Below, piece after piece: positions 54,664 through 64,000 of a stretch of DNA of 64,000 bases. The notes below the pieces were generated by a model, which had not been told where the DNA came from, did not search any database, and saw only the letters and a list, made by a program, of their open reading frames with translations. The position numbers and the translations under genes were made by a program. The DNA comes from Silicimonas algicola. GTDB taxonomy: Bacteria; Pseudomonadota; Alphaproteobacteria; Rhodobacterales; Rhodobacteraceae. Positions within the stretch are counted from its first letter, which is position 1. Every line of letters starts with the position of its first letter. The stretch covers positions 292,741 through 356,740 of the forward strand of contig NZ_QGGV01000004.1 in the NCBI RefSeq assembly GCF_003148765.1, read 5' to 3'.

Positions 54664-55539
54664 CTAACGGGTCGGAACCGGCGGCGACTGGCGATAGTCG
54701 TAGAAGCCGCGGTCGGTCTTGCGGCCCAGCCAACCGGCCTCGACGTATTTCGTCAGAAGCGGGCAGGGGCGGTACTTGGTGTCGGCCAACCCGTCGTGCA
54801 GCACGTTCATGATCGCGAGGCAAGTGTCGAGCCCTATGAAGTCGGCCAGCTCGAGCGGCCCCATCGGGTGATTGGTGCCCAGCTTCATCGCCTGATCGAT
54901 GGATTGAACCGAACCCACGCCCTCGTAGAGCGTGTAGACGGCCTCGTTGATCATCGGCATCAGGATGCGGTTCACGATGAAGGCGGGAAAATCCTCGGCG
55001 GTGGCCGACGTCTTGCCCAAGCGGTCGACGACGGTCTTCATGGCGTTATAGGTCTTTTCGTCCGTGGCGATGCCGCGGATCAGCTCGACAAGCTGCATCA
55101 CGGGCACGGGGTTCATGAAGTGGAAGCCCATAAATTTTTCCGGCCGGTCGGTCCGGCTTGCGAGGCGCGTGATCGATATGGATGAGGTGTTCGACGTCAG
55201 GATGGTGTCCGGCCCCAGGTGGGGGACGAGCTCCTCGAAGATCGCAGACTTGACCGCTTCGCGCTCGGTCGCCGCCTCGATCACGAGGTCGGTCTTGCCG
55301 AGGTCGGACAGCGTCATGGTGGTCGAGATGCGGTCCATCGCCGCCTTCGCCGTCTCCTCGGTTATCCTGTCGCGCGAGACCTGACGCTTGAGATTGGCGT
55401 CGATCAGCTTGAGCGCGTTGTCCAGGGTTGCGCGGTCGATGTCGTTGAGGATGACCTCATAGCCCGCCAGCGCAAAGACGTGCGCGATGCCGTTGCCCAT
55501 CTGGCCTGCGCCGACCACGCCCACTGTCTTGATATCCAT
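54664..55539 (-). CDS. 3-hydroxybutyryl-CoA dehydrogenase
   Basis: An enzyme of 291 residues that oxidises or forms 3-hydroxyacyl-CoA with NAD(P). The Rossmann motif VGVVGAGQMGNGIAHVFALA is near the N-terminus. ILTSNTSSISITRLA is the catalytic Ser/Asn region and FMGFHFMNPVPVMQLVE carries the catalytic His. GVGSVQSIDQAMKLGTNHPM is in the C-terminal domain. The start ATG 55539 replaces a frame start 10 codons upstream. It is convergent with ptsH. Confidence 0.93.
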   Translation of the reverse strand: MDIKTVGVVGAGQMGNGIAHVFALAGYEVILNDIDRATLDNALKLIDANLKRQVSRDRITEETAKAAMDRISTTMTLSDLGKTDLVIEAATEREAVKSAIFEELVPHLGPDTILTSNTSSISITRLASRTDRPEKFMGFHFMNPVPVMQLVELIRGIATDEKTYNAMKTVVDRLGKTSATAEDFPAFIVNRILMPMINEAVYTLYEGVGSVQSIDQAMKLGTNHPMGPLELADFIGLDTCLAIMNVLHDGLADTKYRPCPLLTKYVEAGWLGRKTDRGFYDYRQSPPVPTR

Positions 55540-55686
55540 GTCGCGCCCTGTCGTTGCCAAGGCGACCATAGGCGGTTGCTGGAACCCCGTGCAAGGGCGG
55601 GGGATAGGTAAAAATTGAACTTTAGGGGTATCTCAAGGCCTTCGGTCGAAACATGCGGAAACCGTGTCTTTTGCAGGGTGGACGAC

Positions 55687-56556
55687 GTGGCGGACGAGAC
55701 AGAGAAAATCGCAGACCCGCTTGATTACGGCTGGTGCCGTTATGACGGCACGCGGCTGCGGTTTCGCGGGCCGTTGTGCTGCCTCGACCGTCCCTATGTC
55801 GCCGTCCTCGGCGGGACCGAGACGTTCGGGCGCTATGTCGAACACCCCTATCCATCTCTTCTGAGCGACTGGTTGGGAACGCAGGTGCTGAACCTCGGCG
55901 TCAGCCAAGCCGGCCTGTCGCTTTTCGCGCAGGAAAGGTGGCTACTCGACGCGGCCGCGCAAGCGGAGGTGACGGTGCTTCAGGTTCTGGGAGCGCAGAA
56001 CATGTCGAATAGGCTCTACAGCGTCCACACGCGGCGGAACGACCGCTTCCTGGCCGTGTCGCCTCCGCTGAGAGAGATGTTTCCCGACGTCGATTTCTCG
56101 GAGATCAACTTCACGGGGCACCTTCTGACGACGCTTCATTCGCGGTCGCCTGCCGCTTTCGATGCCGTCGTGCAGGAGTTGAAATGGGCTTGGGTCCAGC
56201 GGATGCGTCGCATCGTGCAGACGATCGGGACGAAGGTCATCCTGCTGTGGATGTCGGATCGGCGGCCGGAGGAGCCGGGACGTCTGTCGGACGGCATAGA
56301 GCCCGCCTTCGTCGATCGAGCCATGCTGGACGCGCTGACGCCCGATATCGCGGGCTTGGTCGAGGTCGTGGCTGAGGATACCTCGCCGCGGGCACGGATG
56401 GTGGGCAAGCTGTTTCGGGCGGTCGAGACGGATGCGGCCCTTGCGCTGCCGGGCGGCGCGCAGCACTCGGCGGCGGCGGAGCGGCTGGCGGAGGAGATTG
56501 CGCGGGTGAGAAATTCGCCGGGCCCGCGACAGACGCGGACCCGGTCGACGGCGTGA
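55687..56556 (+). CDS. DUF6473-family protein
   Basis: A protein of about 289 residues. It has an SGNH-like feel: [35 protein letters not shown] and [21 protein letters not shown] recognise the DUF6473 family of Rhodobacterales, of unknown function. It may be linked to glycan or sulphated polysaccharide handling, but nothing nearby supports this. The GTG at 55687 has AGGG upstream; a GTG at 55678 is an alternative. It is convergent with etfA. Confidence 0.65.
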   Translation: MADETEKIADPLDYGWCRYDGTRLRFRGPLCCLDRPYVAVLGGTETFGRYVEHPYPSLLSDWLGTQVLNLGVSQAGLSLFAQERWLLDAAAQAEVTVLQVLGAQNMSNRLYSVHTRRNDRFLAVSPPLREMFPDVDFSEINFTGHLLTTLHSRSPAAFDAVVQELKWAWVQRMRRIVQTIGTKVILLWMSDRRPEEPGRLSDGIEPAFVDRAMLDALTPDIAGLVEVVAEDTSPRARMVGKLFRAVETDAALALPGGAQHSAAAERLAEEIARVRNSPGPRQTRTRSTA

Positions 56557-56560
56557 CGCC

Positions 56561-57486
56561 TCAGAGCTTTTCGATCAGCTCGGGAACGAGGGTGAAGAGG
56601 TCGCCCACGAGTCCGTAGTCGGCGACCTGGAAGATCGGCGCCTCTTCGTCCTTGTTGATCGCGACGATGATCTTCGAGTCCTTCATCCCGGCAAGGTGCT
56701 GGATCGCGCCGGAGATGCCGACGGCCACGTAGAGGGCCGGGGCCACGACCTTGCCCGTCTGTCCCACCTGCCAGTCGTTCGGGGCATAGCCCGAGTCGAC
56801 CGCCGCGCGGGACGCGCCGACGGCGGCGCCCAGCTTGTCGGCCAGCTTCTCGATCAGCTCGAAGTTCTCCTCGGATCCCACGCCGCGCCCCCCCGAGACG
56901 ACGATGCCGGCGCTGGTCAACTCGGGACGGTCGCTGGCGGCCACCTTGTCCTCGAGCCATTCCGACAGGCCGGGATTGGCGGCCGCCGAGATCGTCTCAA
57001 CCGGAGCGGATCCGCCTTGGCCAGCGGCGTCGAAGGTCGAGGTGCGGACGGTCAGCACCTTGGTCGCGTCCGACGACTTGACGGTCTGGATCGCGTTGCC
57101 GGCATAGATCGGCCGCTCGAAGGTATCGCCGTCGACCACGCCCGATATGTCCGAGATCACCATGACGTCGAGAAGAGCGGCGACCCGCGGCATGACGTTC
57201 TTCGCGTCGGTGGTCGCGGGCGCGACGATATGGCTGTAGTCGCCCGCAAGACCCTGGATGAGGGCGGCGGTCGGTTCGGCCAGGCGATGCCCGAGCGAGG
57301 GATCCTCGGCAACCAGCACCTTCGAAACGCCGTCGATCTTCGACGCCGCTTCACCCGCTGCCGAGGCCGAGGCCCCGGCGCAAAGGACGGTCACGTCGCC
57401 GAGCGCCTTGGCGGCAGTCACGGCCTTCGAGGTGGCGTCGATGTTCAATTGGCCGTCGGTCACCTCGGCAAGAAGTAGAACTGCCA

Positions 57487-57487
<1 letters not shown>
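56561..57487 (-). CDS. etfA: Electron transfer flavoprotein alpha subunit
   Basis: EtfA, 308 residues, binds FAD. The conserved C-terminal domain has [40 protein letters not shown], and [20 protein letters not shown]. With EtfB it accepts electrons from acyl-CoA dehydrogenases such as Mcd and passes them to ETF-QO. It lies directly after etfB with a one-base overlap (start and stop share 57487). Confidence 0.96.
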
Positions 57488-58245
<758 letters not shown>

Positions 58246-58381
58246 CTGCGCAAACTCCCTTTTCTTCGGTCACGGCGGGTTTAGCGAAGCCTCGCCATGG
58301 ACGACAGGTCAAAATCGACGCGACAGAGGCCAAGGACGCCGCGTTTCCTGCAACATCGTCGGGAATCACATGTGGACATCG

Positions 58382-58954
58382 CTAGCGGTTGGCTCCCGGA
58401 ACCCACAGCACATCGGCGCGGCCTTCGTCGTTGGCGATCCGCGCGGCGCAGAACAACCAGTCCGACAGCCGGTTCAGGTAACGGATCGCGGCCTCGTTGA
58501 CCCTGTCGGACAGGGCGAGTTCGGTCGCGAGGCGTTCGGCGCGGCGCGCAACGGTGCGCGAGACATGGAGGTGCGCCGAGAGCGCGGAGCCTGCCGGAAG
58601 GATGAAGGACCGCAGCGGTTCGAGACGCGCGATCATGGCGTCGATCTCGGCTTCCAGGCGGTCGACCTGCGAGGGCACGATGCGCAGCACCGGATAGCCC
58701 GCGTCGGCGTCCTTCTCCGGATCGGGCCGCCCGAGGTCGGCGCCAAGGTCGAAGAGGTCGTTCTGGATTCGCGACAGCCCAGCGTCCGCCTCGCCCGAGG
58801 CGTGAAGTCGAGCGACCCCGAGCGTGGCGTTCAACTCGTCCACCGTGCCGTACGTCGAGACGCGGAGGGCGTGCTTCGGAACGCGGGTGCCGTCGACGAG
58901 CGCCGTCTCTCCTCCGTCACCGGTCCGGGTGTAAATCTTGTTCAGGACGACCAT
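58382..58954 (-). CDS. Cob(I)yrinic acid a,c-diamide adenosyltransferase (PduO type)
   Basis: An ATP:cob(I)alamin adenosyltransferase of 190 residues. It begins with IYTRTGDGGETALVDGTRV, the ATP-binding signature, and has SRIQNDLFDLGADL, LPAGSALSAHLHVSRTVARR and NRLSDWLFCAARI. It makes adenosylcobalamin, the cofactor of methylmalonyl- and ethylmalonyl-CoA mutases. This fits an organism using the ethylmalonyl-CoA pathway. It overlaps none of its neighbours; the HIG1-like gene lies 3 nt upstream. Confidence 0.94.
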   Translation of the reverse strand: MVVLNKIYTRTGDGGETALVDGTRVPKHALRVSTYGTVDELNATLGVARLHASGEADAGLSRIQNDLFDLGADLGRPDPEKDADAGYPVLRIVPSQVDRLEAEIDAMIARLEPLRSFILPAGSALSAHLHVSRTVARRAERLATELALSDRVNEAAIRYLNRLSDWLFCAARIANDEGRADVLWVPGANR

Positions 58955-58957
58955 GCG

Positions 58958-59164
58958 TCAGCCTCCGCGCCGGATCAGCACGAAGGCGAGGATCAGCGCG
59001 ATCGCGACGGCCTGGGCATAGATGCGGTAGCGCATGATGCGGTTGGCGTGCTTGCGGTTGAAGTCGCCGCCTTTGGCGAAGCCCCCAATGCCGGTCAGAA
59101 GGATACCTGCCACCACGAGAACCGCGACGATGACGACGATGAACAGCGGATCTTGCATCAGCAT
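58958..59164 (-). CDS. Twin-transmembrane HIG1-like protein
   Basis: A protein of 68 residues with two hydrophobic helices (about 7-25 and 46-63). A polar connection, GGDFNRKHANRIMRYRIYAQ, matches the HIG_1_N pattern N-x-x-M-R-x-R-x-x-x-Q. HIG1 proteins associate with respiratory complexes in mitochondria; the bacterial role is unclear. It lies just upstream of the PduO-type gene on the same strand and is probably co-transcribed. Confidence 0.75.
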   Translation of the reverse strand: MLMQDPLFIVVIVAVLVVAGILLTGIGGFAKGGDFNRKHANRIMRYRIYAQAVAIALILAFVLIRRGG

Positions 59165-59218
59165 GGGCGCTCTCCTTTGTTCCTCACCTAGGCCATCGTC
59201 GGGGGAAAGCGAAGAGCT

Positions 59219-60058
59219 TCAGGCGCGACTAAGGATCGCGTCCGTAAGCGACGTTGGCAGCAGACGCTTGCCGAGAGCGGCAAGCTTGGTTGGCGTGGTG
59301 ATCCTGTAGCGCGCGCGCGGCTTCGCTGCGACGAGTGCCGCCTCGACAGCGTCGGTCACGGCGCGCGCGGGCAACTCGAACCGGTCGGGCGTTTTGCCGG
59401 CGTTGTAGAGCCGCGGTTTCAGGCGGCGCTCGTAGTCGGCGGCGCGGGCCGAGGCCGAGGGATCGATCCATCGTTCGAAATGCGGAATGGACTTCCGGCG
59501 GATCTCCGAGGTGATCGGTCCCGGCTCGATCAGGATGACGTGTATCCCGGTGCCGCGCATCTCGAGCCGCAGGGTGTCGGCCCACCCTTCCATCGCGAAC
59601 TTGGTGGAGTTGTAGGCCCCGCGCCAGGCCAGCGCGGCGAAGCCGAGGATGGATGAATTCATCAGGATGCGCCCGCGTCCCTGGGCGCGGAACGTGGGGA
59701 TCAGGCGCCGCGTCAGGTCGTGCTGGCCGAAGAAATTCGTCTCGAAGATAGAGCGGAGCGCGTCGCGCGGCATGTCTTCGAGAAGGCCGGGGATGCCGAA
59801 AGCGCCGTTGTTGAAGACCGCGTCGAGCGTGCCGCCGGTGCGCGAGAGTGTCTCATCCACGGCGGTGGCAATGCTGTCCTCGTCGCTGTAATCGAGAGGA
59901 AAGCTCTCCAACCCTTCCGCTTCCAGCCGAGCGCAGTCTGCAGGCTTCCGGCACGTGGCCAACACGCGCCAGCCGTGGCTCGAAAGCCCGTGCGCGGCAT
60001 CATAGCCGATGCCCGAAGAGCAGCCAGTGATGAGGATGGTCTTGCGCTGTCCGGCCAT
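59219..60058 (-). CDS. Short-chain dehydrogenase/reductase
   Basis: A classical SDR-like enzyme of 279 residues. The NAD(P) motif ILITGCSSGIGYDAA is at the N-terminus and DAVFNNGAFGIPG is mid-protein. The catalytic Tyr/Lys lie in AYNSTKFAMEGWADTLR with an upstream Ser in MNSSILGFAALAW. The substrate is unknown; the group includes retinol/17-beta-type and lipid-acting members. I chose the ATG at 60058. The gene is followed by the HIG1-like gene. Confidence 0.88.
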   Translation of the reverse strand: MAGQRKTILITGCSSGIGYDAAHGLSSHGWRVLATCRKPADCARLEAEGLESFPLDYSDEDSIATAVDETLSRTGGTLDAVFNNGAFGIPGLLEDMPRDALRSIFETNFFGQHDLTRRLIPTFRAQGRGRILMNSSILGFAALAWRGAYNSTKFAMEGWADTLRLEMRGTGIHVILIEPGPITSEIRRKSIPHFERWIDPSASARAADYERRLKPRLYNAGKTPDRFELPARAVTDAVEAALVAAKPRARYRITTPTKLAALGKRLLPTSLTDAILSRA

Positions 60059-60121
60059 GTCTCGCCTCCCTGGGTGGCGGTGACATGGCCGTGCAAGGCG
60101 CGGCAAGTCAATCCGGCTGGT

Positions 60122-60673
60122 TCAGCCGGGCTGACGTTCGTCGAGGAACTTGCCGAAGATCCAGCCGGACGACGCACCGTCGGCGGTTTCGATCAGGTGC
60201 CAGCCGTCCTTCGAATCGAGGACGTCGGCCTTGGTCCCGAGGACCACCTGGCCGACAACGGCATTGCCGGTGCCGGGACCATTGCGCAGGTTGACGCTGT
60301 CCCCGGTGACAACCCAGCCCGCCAGTTTATCGGATGGCACAAGGTCACCGACCGGGTCGGCGTCGGTCATGGTGTCGCCGGTGTCGGCGACGGCGCTGGC
60401 GACCGCGCCGCGTAGCGGGGCGATCTCACGCTCCGACCTGACGCGGGCGCCGGCTTCCAGGGCGAGGCGCACAGCTTCTTCTTCTGACACCAAAGACGAA
60501 TTGCGCCGCACGGTCTTTTCGGTTTCGGGAGACAGGCTGAAGGCGGCCAAACTCAGGCCGGTCGCATCGGACGCATTGGATGCGCGGGCGACTTCGGGAC
60601 CTGGAACGTCCCCTGCAAAGTGGAGAACGGCAACGAATGCGGCCAACGTGGCCGCGGACAGCTTGTACAACAT
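60122..60673 (-). CDS. Secreted SH3-domain protein
   Basis: A protein of 183 residues with a hydrophobic N-terminal segment (about 1-20) that may be a signal peptide. A charged low-complexity middle follows. The C-terminal bacterial SH3 domain has WVVTGDSVNLRNGPGTGNAV, GWHLIETADGASSGWI and FGKFL. Such domains often bind cell-wall peptides. The ATG 60673 is chosen over a non-homologous 36-codon extension. Divergent from parC with a 152-nt gap. Confidence 0.78.
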   Translation of the reverse strand: MLYKLSAATLAAFVAVLHFAGDVPGPEVARASNASDATGLSLAAFSLSPETEKTVRRNSSLVSEEEAVRLALEAGARVRSEREIAPLRGAVASAVADTGDTMTDADPVGDLVPSDKLAGWVVTGDSVNLRNGPGTGNAVVGQVVLGTKADVLDSKDGWHLIETADGASSGWIFGKFLDERQPG

Positions 60674-60825
60674 TTGCTTCCCCCCAAAGGAATTGGCCGG
60701 GCATACACCCCGTCCACAGATGAGTATATGTCCGGCAGAACGTCCGGTTAGGGGGAAAGTTCCGGTGTGCTTTTCGTGCAAGGCGCCGCTTTACCGCCGA
60801 GACTCACGCCGCTAATACAGCATCT

Positions 60826-63123
60826 ATGACCGTCAAGTCGGATGACCCCAATATCGAGCCCGTGGAGTTGGCCGAGCCACTGCGCCGCGCGATCGGGGAG
60901 CGTTACCTCACCTACGCGCTGTCGACGATCATGCATCGCGCCCTCCCGGATGTGCGGGATGGTCTGAAGCCGGTGCATCGCCGAATCCTCTACGCCATGC
61001 GCGAATTGCGACTCAGTTCGACCGGTGGATTCCGGAAGTCGGCGAAGATCTCGGGCGACGTCATGGGCAACTATCACCCGCACGGCGACGGCGCGATCTA
61101 CGACGCGATGGCGCGCCTCGCGCAGGAGTTCAACGTCCGCTATCCGCTCGTCGACGGGCAGGGCAACTTCGGCAACATCGATGGCGACAACCCCGCCGCC
61201 TCCCGCTACACCGAGGCGCGTCTGACGGCCGTGGCCGAGGCGCTGCTCGACGGTCTCGACGAGAACGCTGTCGACTTCCGGCCGAACTATGACGGCACCC
61301 TCGAAGAGCCCATCGTCCTGCCCGCAGCGCTGCCGAACCTCTTGGCCAACGGTTCCTCCGGCATCGCCGTCGGCATGGCGACGAACATCCCGCCGCACAA
61401 CATCGGTGAGTTGTGCGACGCCTGCATCCATCTTGCGAAGGCGAAGAACAGCGACCTCGTTCGCGACGACACGCTGATCGAGATGGTGCCCGGCCCCGAT
61501 TTCCCGACGGGCGGTACGATCATCGAGACACCCGAGGTCATCGCCGAAGCCTACCGCACCGGACGTGGCGGCTTTCGCGTGCGCGCTAGGTGGGTGGTCG
61601 AGGACCTGGGCCGAGGCCAATGGCAGGTTGTCGTCACCGAGATCCCCTACCAGGTTCAGAAGTCGAAACTGATCGAGAAGCTGGCCGAGACCATCCAGAC
61701 CAAGAAGGTCCCGATCCTGGCCGACGTCCGCGACGAAAGCGCCGATGACATCCGCATCGTGCTGGAGCCACGGTCGCGCAACATCGACCCCGAAGTGCTG
61801 ATGGGGATGCTCTACCGTAACTCGGATCTCGAGACGCGGTTCAGCCTGAACATGAATGTGCTGATCGACGGGGTGACGCCCAAGGTCTGCTCTCTGAAGG
61901 AGGTGCTGCGCGCCTTCCTGGCCCATCGGCGCGATGTGCTGCTCCGGCGGTCGCGGCACCGGCTCGACAAGATCGACCACCGTCTCGAGGTGCTGGAAGG
62001 CTTCATCGTCGCCTTCCTGAACCTCGACCGCGTCATCGACATCATCCGTTATGACGACGACCCCAAGGCGGCGCTGATGCGTGAGGACTGGTCGAAGGAC
62101 CACGTCCGCGCGACCTCGGAGAAGGATTATGTCGCTCCCGCGCCCGGAGAGGGCGAGTTGTCCGAGGTTCAGGTCGACGCGATCCTGAACATGCGCCTGC
62201 GGTCCCTGCGCCGTCTCGAGGAGATCGAGCTGCGGCGCGAGTTCGACGAGCTGACGCACGAGCGCGCCGATCTGGAGGATCTTCTGGCGGACGAAGGGCG
62301 GCAATGGTCGACCATCGCGGACCAGCTGCGGTCCGTGAAGAAGCAGTTCGGAGACGCGCGGCGGACCACCTTCGGCGAGGCGATCGAGGTCGAGGACGTG
62401 CCGCTGGAGGCGCTGATCGAGCGCGAGCCGATCACGGTCGTCTGCTCGCAGATGGGATGGATCCGGGCGATGAAGGGGCATTTGTCGCCCGATCAGGACA
62501 TCAAGTTCAAGGACGGCGACGGACCCCGCCACATGTTCCATGCCGAGACGACGGATCGGATTCTGCTCTTCGGTGCGAACGGACGCTTCTACACGCTGTC
62601 GGCCGCCAGTCTTCCCGGCGGCCGGGGCATGGGCGAGCCCGTGCGTCTGATGGTCGACCTGCCGAACGAGGCCGGCATCGTCGCCCTGTTCGTGCATCGT
62701 CCCGGAGCGAAGCGTCTTGTCGTCTCGGACGCCGGTGACGGCTTCGTGGTGCCCGAGGACGAGGTCGTCGCCCAGACGCGCGCCGGTCGGCAGGTGCTGA
62801 ACGTCAAGGGCGACGTGAAGGCCCGCGTCTGCCGTCCCGTCGACGGCGATCATGTCGCTTCGGTCGGCGAGAACCGGAAGCTTCTTGTGTTCCCGGTATC
62901 AGAGCTGCCCGAGATGGGACGCGGCAAGGGTGTGAGGCTCCAGAAGTTCAAGGACGGCGGTTTGTCGGACGCCCGCACCTTCACGCTGGCCGATGGGCTG
63001 AGCTGGCTCGACCCGGCGGGCCGCACGCGCACGGTGACCGAACTCGAGGAATGGGTCGGCGCCCGCGCCGCGGCTGGCCGTATGGCGCCGAGGGGCTTTC
63101 CGCAGGACAACCGCTTCACCTGA
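60826..63123 (+). CDS. parC: DNA topoisomerase IV subunit A
   Basis: A type IIA topoisomerase subunit of 765 residues that decatenates chromosomes with ParE. The N-terminal part has [20 protein letters not shown] and [19 protein letters not shown]. The catalytic Tyr is in [14 protein letters not shown]. The C-terminal domain has beta-pinwheel repeats ([37 protein letters not shown]). Its C-terminal domain is short, as in ParC and not GyrA, which supports ParC. parE is not in the window. Confidence 0.93.
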   Translation: MTVKSDDPNIEPVELAEPLRRAIGERYLTYALSTIMHRALPDVRDGLKPVHRRILYAMRELRLSSTGGFRKSAKISGDVMGNYHPHGDGAIYDAMARLAQEFNVRYPLVDGQGNFGNIDGDNPAASRYTEARLTAVAEALLDGLDENAVDFRPNYDGTLEEPIVLPAALPNLLANGSSGIAVGMATNIPPHNIGELCDACIHLAKAKNSDLVRDDTLIEMVPGPDFPTGGTIIETPEVIAEAYRTGRGGFRVRARWVVEDLGRGQWQVVVTEIPYQVQKSKLIEKLAETIQTKKVPILADVRDESADDIRIVLEPRSRNIDPEVLMGMLYRNSDLETRFSLNMNVLIDGVTPKVCSLKEVLRAFLAHRRDVLLRRSRHRLDKIDHRLEVLEGFIVAFLNLDRVIDIIRYDDDPKAALMREDWSKDHVRATSEKDYVAPAPGEGELSEVQVDAILNMRLRSLRRLEEIELRREFDELTHERADLEDLLADEGRQWSTIADQLRSVKKQFGDARRTTFGEAIEVEDVPLEALIEREPITVVCSQMGWIRAMKGHLSPDQDIKFKDGDGPRHMFHAETTDRILLFGANGRFYTLSAASLPGGRGMGEPVRLMVDLPNEAGIVALFVHRPGAKRLVVSDAGDGFVVPEDEVVAQTRAGRQVLNVKGDVKARVCRPVDGDHVASVGENRKLLVFPVSELPEMGRGKGVRLQKFKDGGLSDARTFTLADGLSWLDPAGRTRTVTELEEWVGARAAAGRMAPRGFPQDNRFT

Positions 63124-63196
63124 GAAGCCGCGGACGGTTGCCGCCACCGGCGCTCCACGATAGGTGACGGGAAACCTGCGCGATTGGGGGATCGTC

Positions 63197-63829
63197 ATGC
63201 GAGGCATCATCAGGACAGCGGTCATGTGCATGGCGCTTGTGGCCTGCGCGCCGGAGGAAGACCTGACACAGCCGCCTGTCGCCATCGGGCAATTCCGCCT
63301 CGGGCACAACATCGCCATTGCAGACAAAGTCACCGAGGGTCCCTTCTCGCGCGAGTTCACCGAGACCCAGATCGAGGCGTCTGTCCAGAACGCGGTGGCC
63401 GCACGGCTTCGCCGCTACGACGGCGACGGTCTCTATCATCTGGGGATCGTGGTCGGCGGCCTGGTTCTGGGGCAACCCGGCATCCCCGTCGTCTATGCGC
63501 CGAAGTCGGTCCTGATCGCCGACGTCACCGTCTTCGACAACGCAACGCAGAAGAAGCTGAACGACAAGCCGAAGCGCTTCTATGCGGGCGAAGGTTTGAA
63601 GAACGCAGTCCCCGTTATCGGGTCGGGCTATGTCCGCACCGGCGAAGAACAGTTGGAGAACCTTTCCGAGAGCCTCGCCCGCGAGATCGAGGACTGGCTG
63701 CGCGAGAACGAGGCCTGGTTCGCGCCTGTTCCCGGACAGGTCCGCGTGCCCTACGACGCCGCGACCTATGCGCCCCGGATCGACAGCCTGTCGACGCAGG
63801 ACATCGGGGCCTCCGCGCCGGCCAACTGA
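63197..63829 (+). CDS. Predicted lipoprotein of unknown function
   Basis: A protein of 210 residues with a type II signal: hydrophobic stretch ending LVAC with the lipidated Cys at about 17. The mature part has DLTQPPVAIGQFRLGHNIAI, GLYHLGIVVGGLVLGQPG and DVTVFDNATQKKLNDKPK. No family is recognised. I chose the ATG at 63197, which places the lipobox properly. It lies between parC and tuf and is probably independent. Confidence 0.65.
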   Translation: MRGIIRTAVMCMALVACAPEEDLTQPPVAIGQFRLGHNIAIADKVTEGPFSREFTETQIEASVQNAVAARLRRYDGDGLYHLGIVVGGLVLGQPGIPVVYAPKSVLIADVTVFDNATQKKLNDKPKRFYAGEGLKNAVPVIGSGYVRTGEEQLENLSESLAREIEDWLRENEAWFAPVPGQVRVPYDAATYAPRIDSLSTQDIGASAPAN

Positions 63830-63899
63830 CGCTTGATTTTCCGCCACCGATACCATACGTGGCCCGCGAGTTGGGACCCAGGTAGAGGCTAGAAGGGCA

Positions 63900-64000
63900 A
63901 TGGCGAAGGAAAAGTTCAACCGCGCGAAGCCGCACTGCAACATCGGCACGATCGGTCACGTCGACCACGGCAAGACGACACTGACGGCGGCGCTGACGAA
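63900..64000 (+). CDS. tuf: Elongation factor Tu, N-terminal part
   Basis: Only 33 codons before the right edge. It begins [20 protein letters not shown] and continues [12 protein letters not shown], the EF-Tu P-loop region. EF-Tu carries aminoacyl-tRNA to the ribosome. The GAGG-type ribosome-binding site is weak in the visible leader (AGAAGGGCA before the ATG). The rest of the gene is outside the window. Confidence 0.95.
   Translation, partial: MAKEKFNRAKPHCNIGTIGHVDHGKTTLTAALT

Noticed and set aside
60748..62853. A 701-codon open frame on the minus strand
   Set aside because: It is antisense to parC, which has unambiguous topoisomerase motifs; the translation is of the same low-complexity antisense type.
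63833..63856. Possible tuf promoter TTGATT ... TACCAT
   Set aside because: The spacing is only about 12 bp, too short for a sigma70 promoter.

Overview
The window comes from the chromosome of a high-GC alphaproteobacterium, most likely a member of the Rhodobacterales (Roseobacter/Paracoccaceae group). This rests on gene content and order: a methylsuccinyl-CoA dehydrogenase-type acyl-CoA dehydrogenase beside pckA; the block pckA | chvI-chvG-hprK-rapZ-ptsIIA-ptsH; a CcrM-type methylase; separated ETF and ETF-QO genes; a phaA/phaB pair; many short four-base gene overlaps; and several small families typical of this group (DUF465, DUF2007, DUF2161, DUF2783, DUF6473, a HIG1-like protein). No sequence search was run. 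No prophage, insertion sequence or CRISPR array was seen. One tRNA, tRNA-Arg(CCT), is present.

Layout. 1-13 kb is housekeeping: an OmpA-family fragment, ubiA, rsmE, a K+-channel-like protein, smpB, a matrixin-type protease, a two-TM protein, greA, ETF-QO, a TPR protein, ispE, a polyprenyl diphosphate synthase, a tRNA1(Val)-type methyltransferase and small proteins. 12.4-14.5 kb holds phaB and phaA. 14.5-20.5 kb is a homogentisate catabolic operon (hmgA, fahA, an atypical MBL-fold protein, an FAD monooxygenase, DUF2783). It is divergent from a MarR regulator, with a perfect 16-bp palindrome between them. 20.5 kb is a CDF metal transporter.

21.4-32.2 kb is an accessory catabolic locus: an RpiR regulator, an N-formylglutamate amidohydrolase-like enzyme, a complete TRAP transporter, a glutamine-synthetase-family ligase, a VOC protein, an aldehyde dehydrogenase, an iron-type alcohol dehydrogenase and a ThDP enzyme. 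The enzyme set would fit gamma-glutamylation of an amine or amino alcohol, oxidation of its alcohol end, and release of glutamate. This is the best candidate in the window for an undescribed pathway.

32.3-35.8 kb carries two convergent RTX-type secreted protein genes. Each is interrupted by an apparent frameshift. 35.9-39.6 kb holds a LacI regulator, the tRNA, a CII-like protein, a membrane-anchored winged-helix protein overlapping a small secreted protein, and another secreted protein. 39.8-45.6 kb holds rnhB, ccrM (three GANTC sites in its upstream region), a HAD hydrolase, a DHH pyrophosphatase, a DUF2161 nuclease-like protein and recO. 45.6-54.7 kb is a carbon-control region: the mcd-like dehydrogenase, a TauE-type transporter, pckA, ChvI/ChvG, HprK, RapZ, EIIA and HPr. 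LacI-operator-like repeats lie upstream of pckA. 54.7-64 kb holds a 3-hydroxyacyl-CoA dehydrogenase, a DUF6473 protein, etfAB, a PduO-type cobalamin adenosyltransferase, small membrane and SH3 proteins, parC, a lipoprotein and the start of tuf.

A metabolic thread joins distant genes. PhaA/PhaB, the 3-hydroxybutyryl-CoA dehydrogenase, Mcd and the adenosylcobalamin-forming enzyme all belong to acetyl-CoA, polyhydroxybutyrate and ethylmalonyl-CoA metabolism. EtfAB and ETF-QO would carry the dehydrogenase electrons to ubiquinone, whose tail synthesis involves the polyprenyl synthase and UbiA. PckA would link the C4 products to gluconeogenesis.
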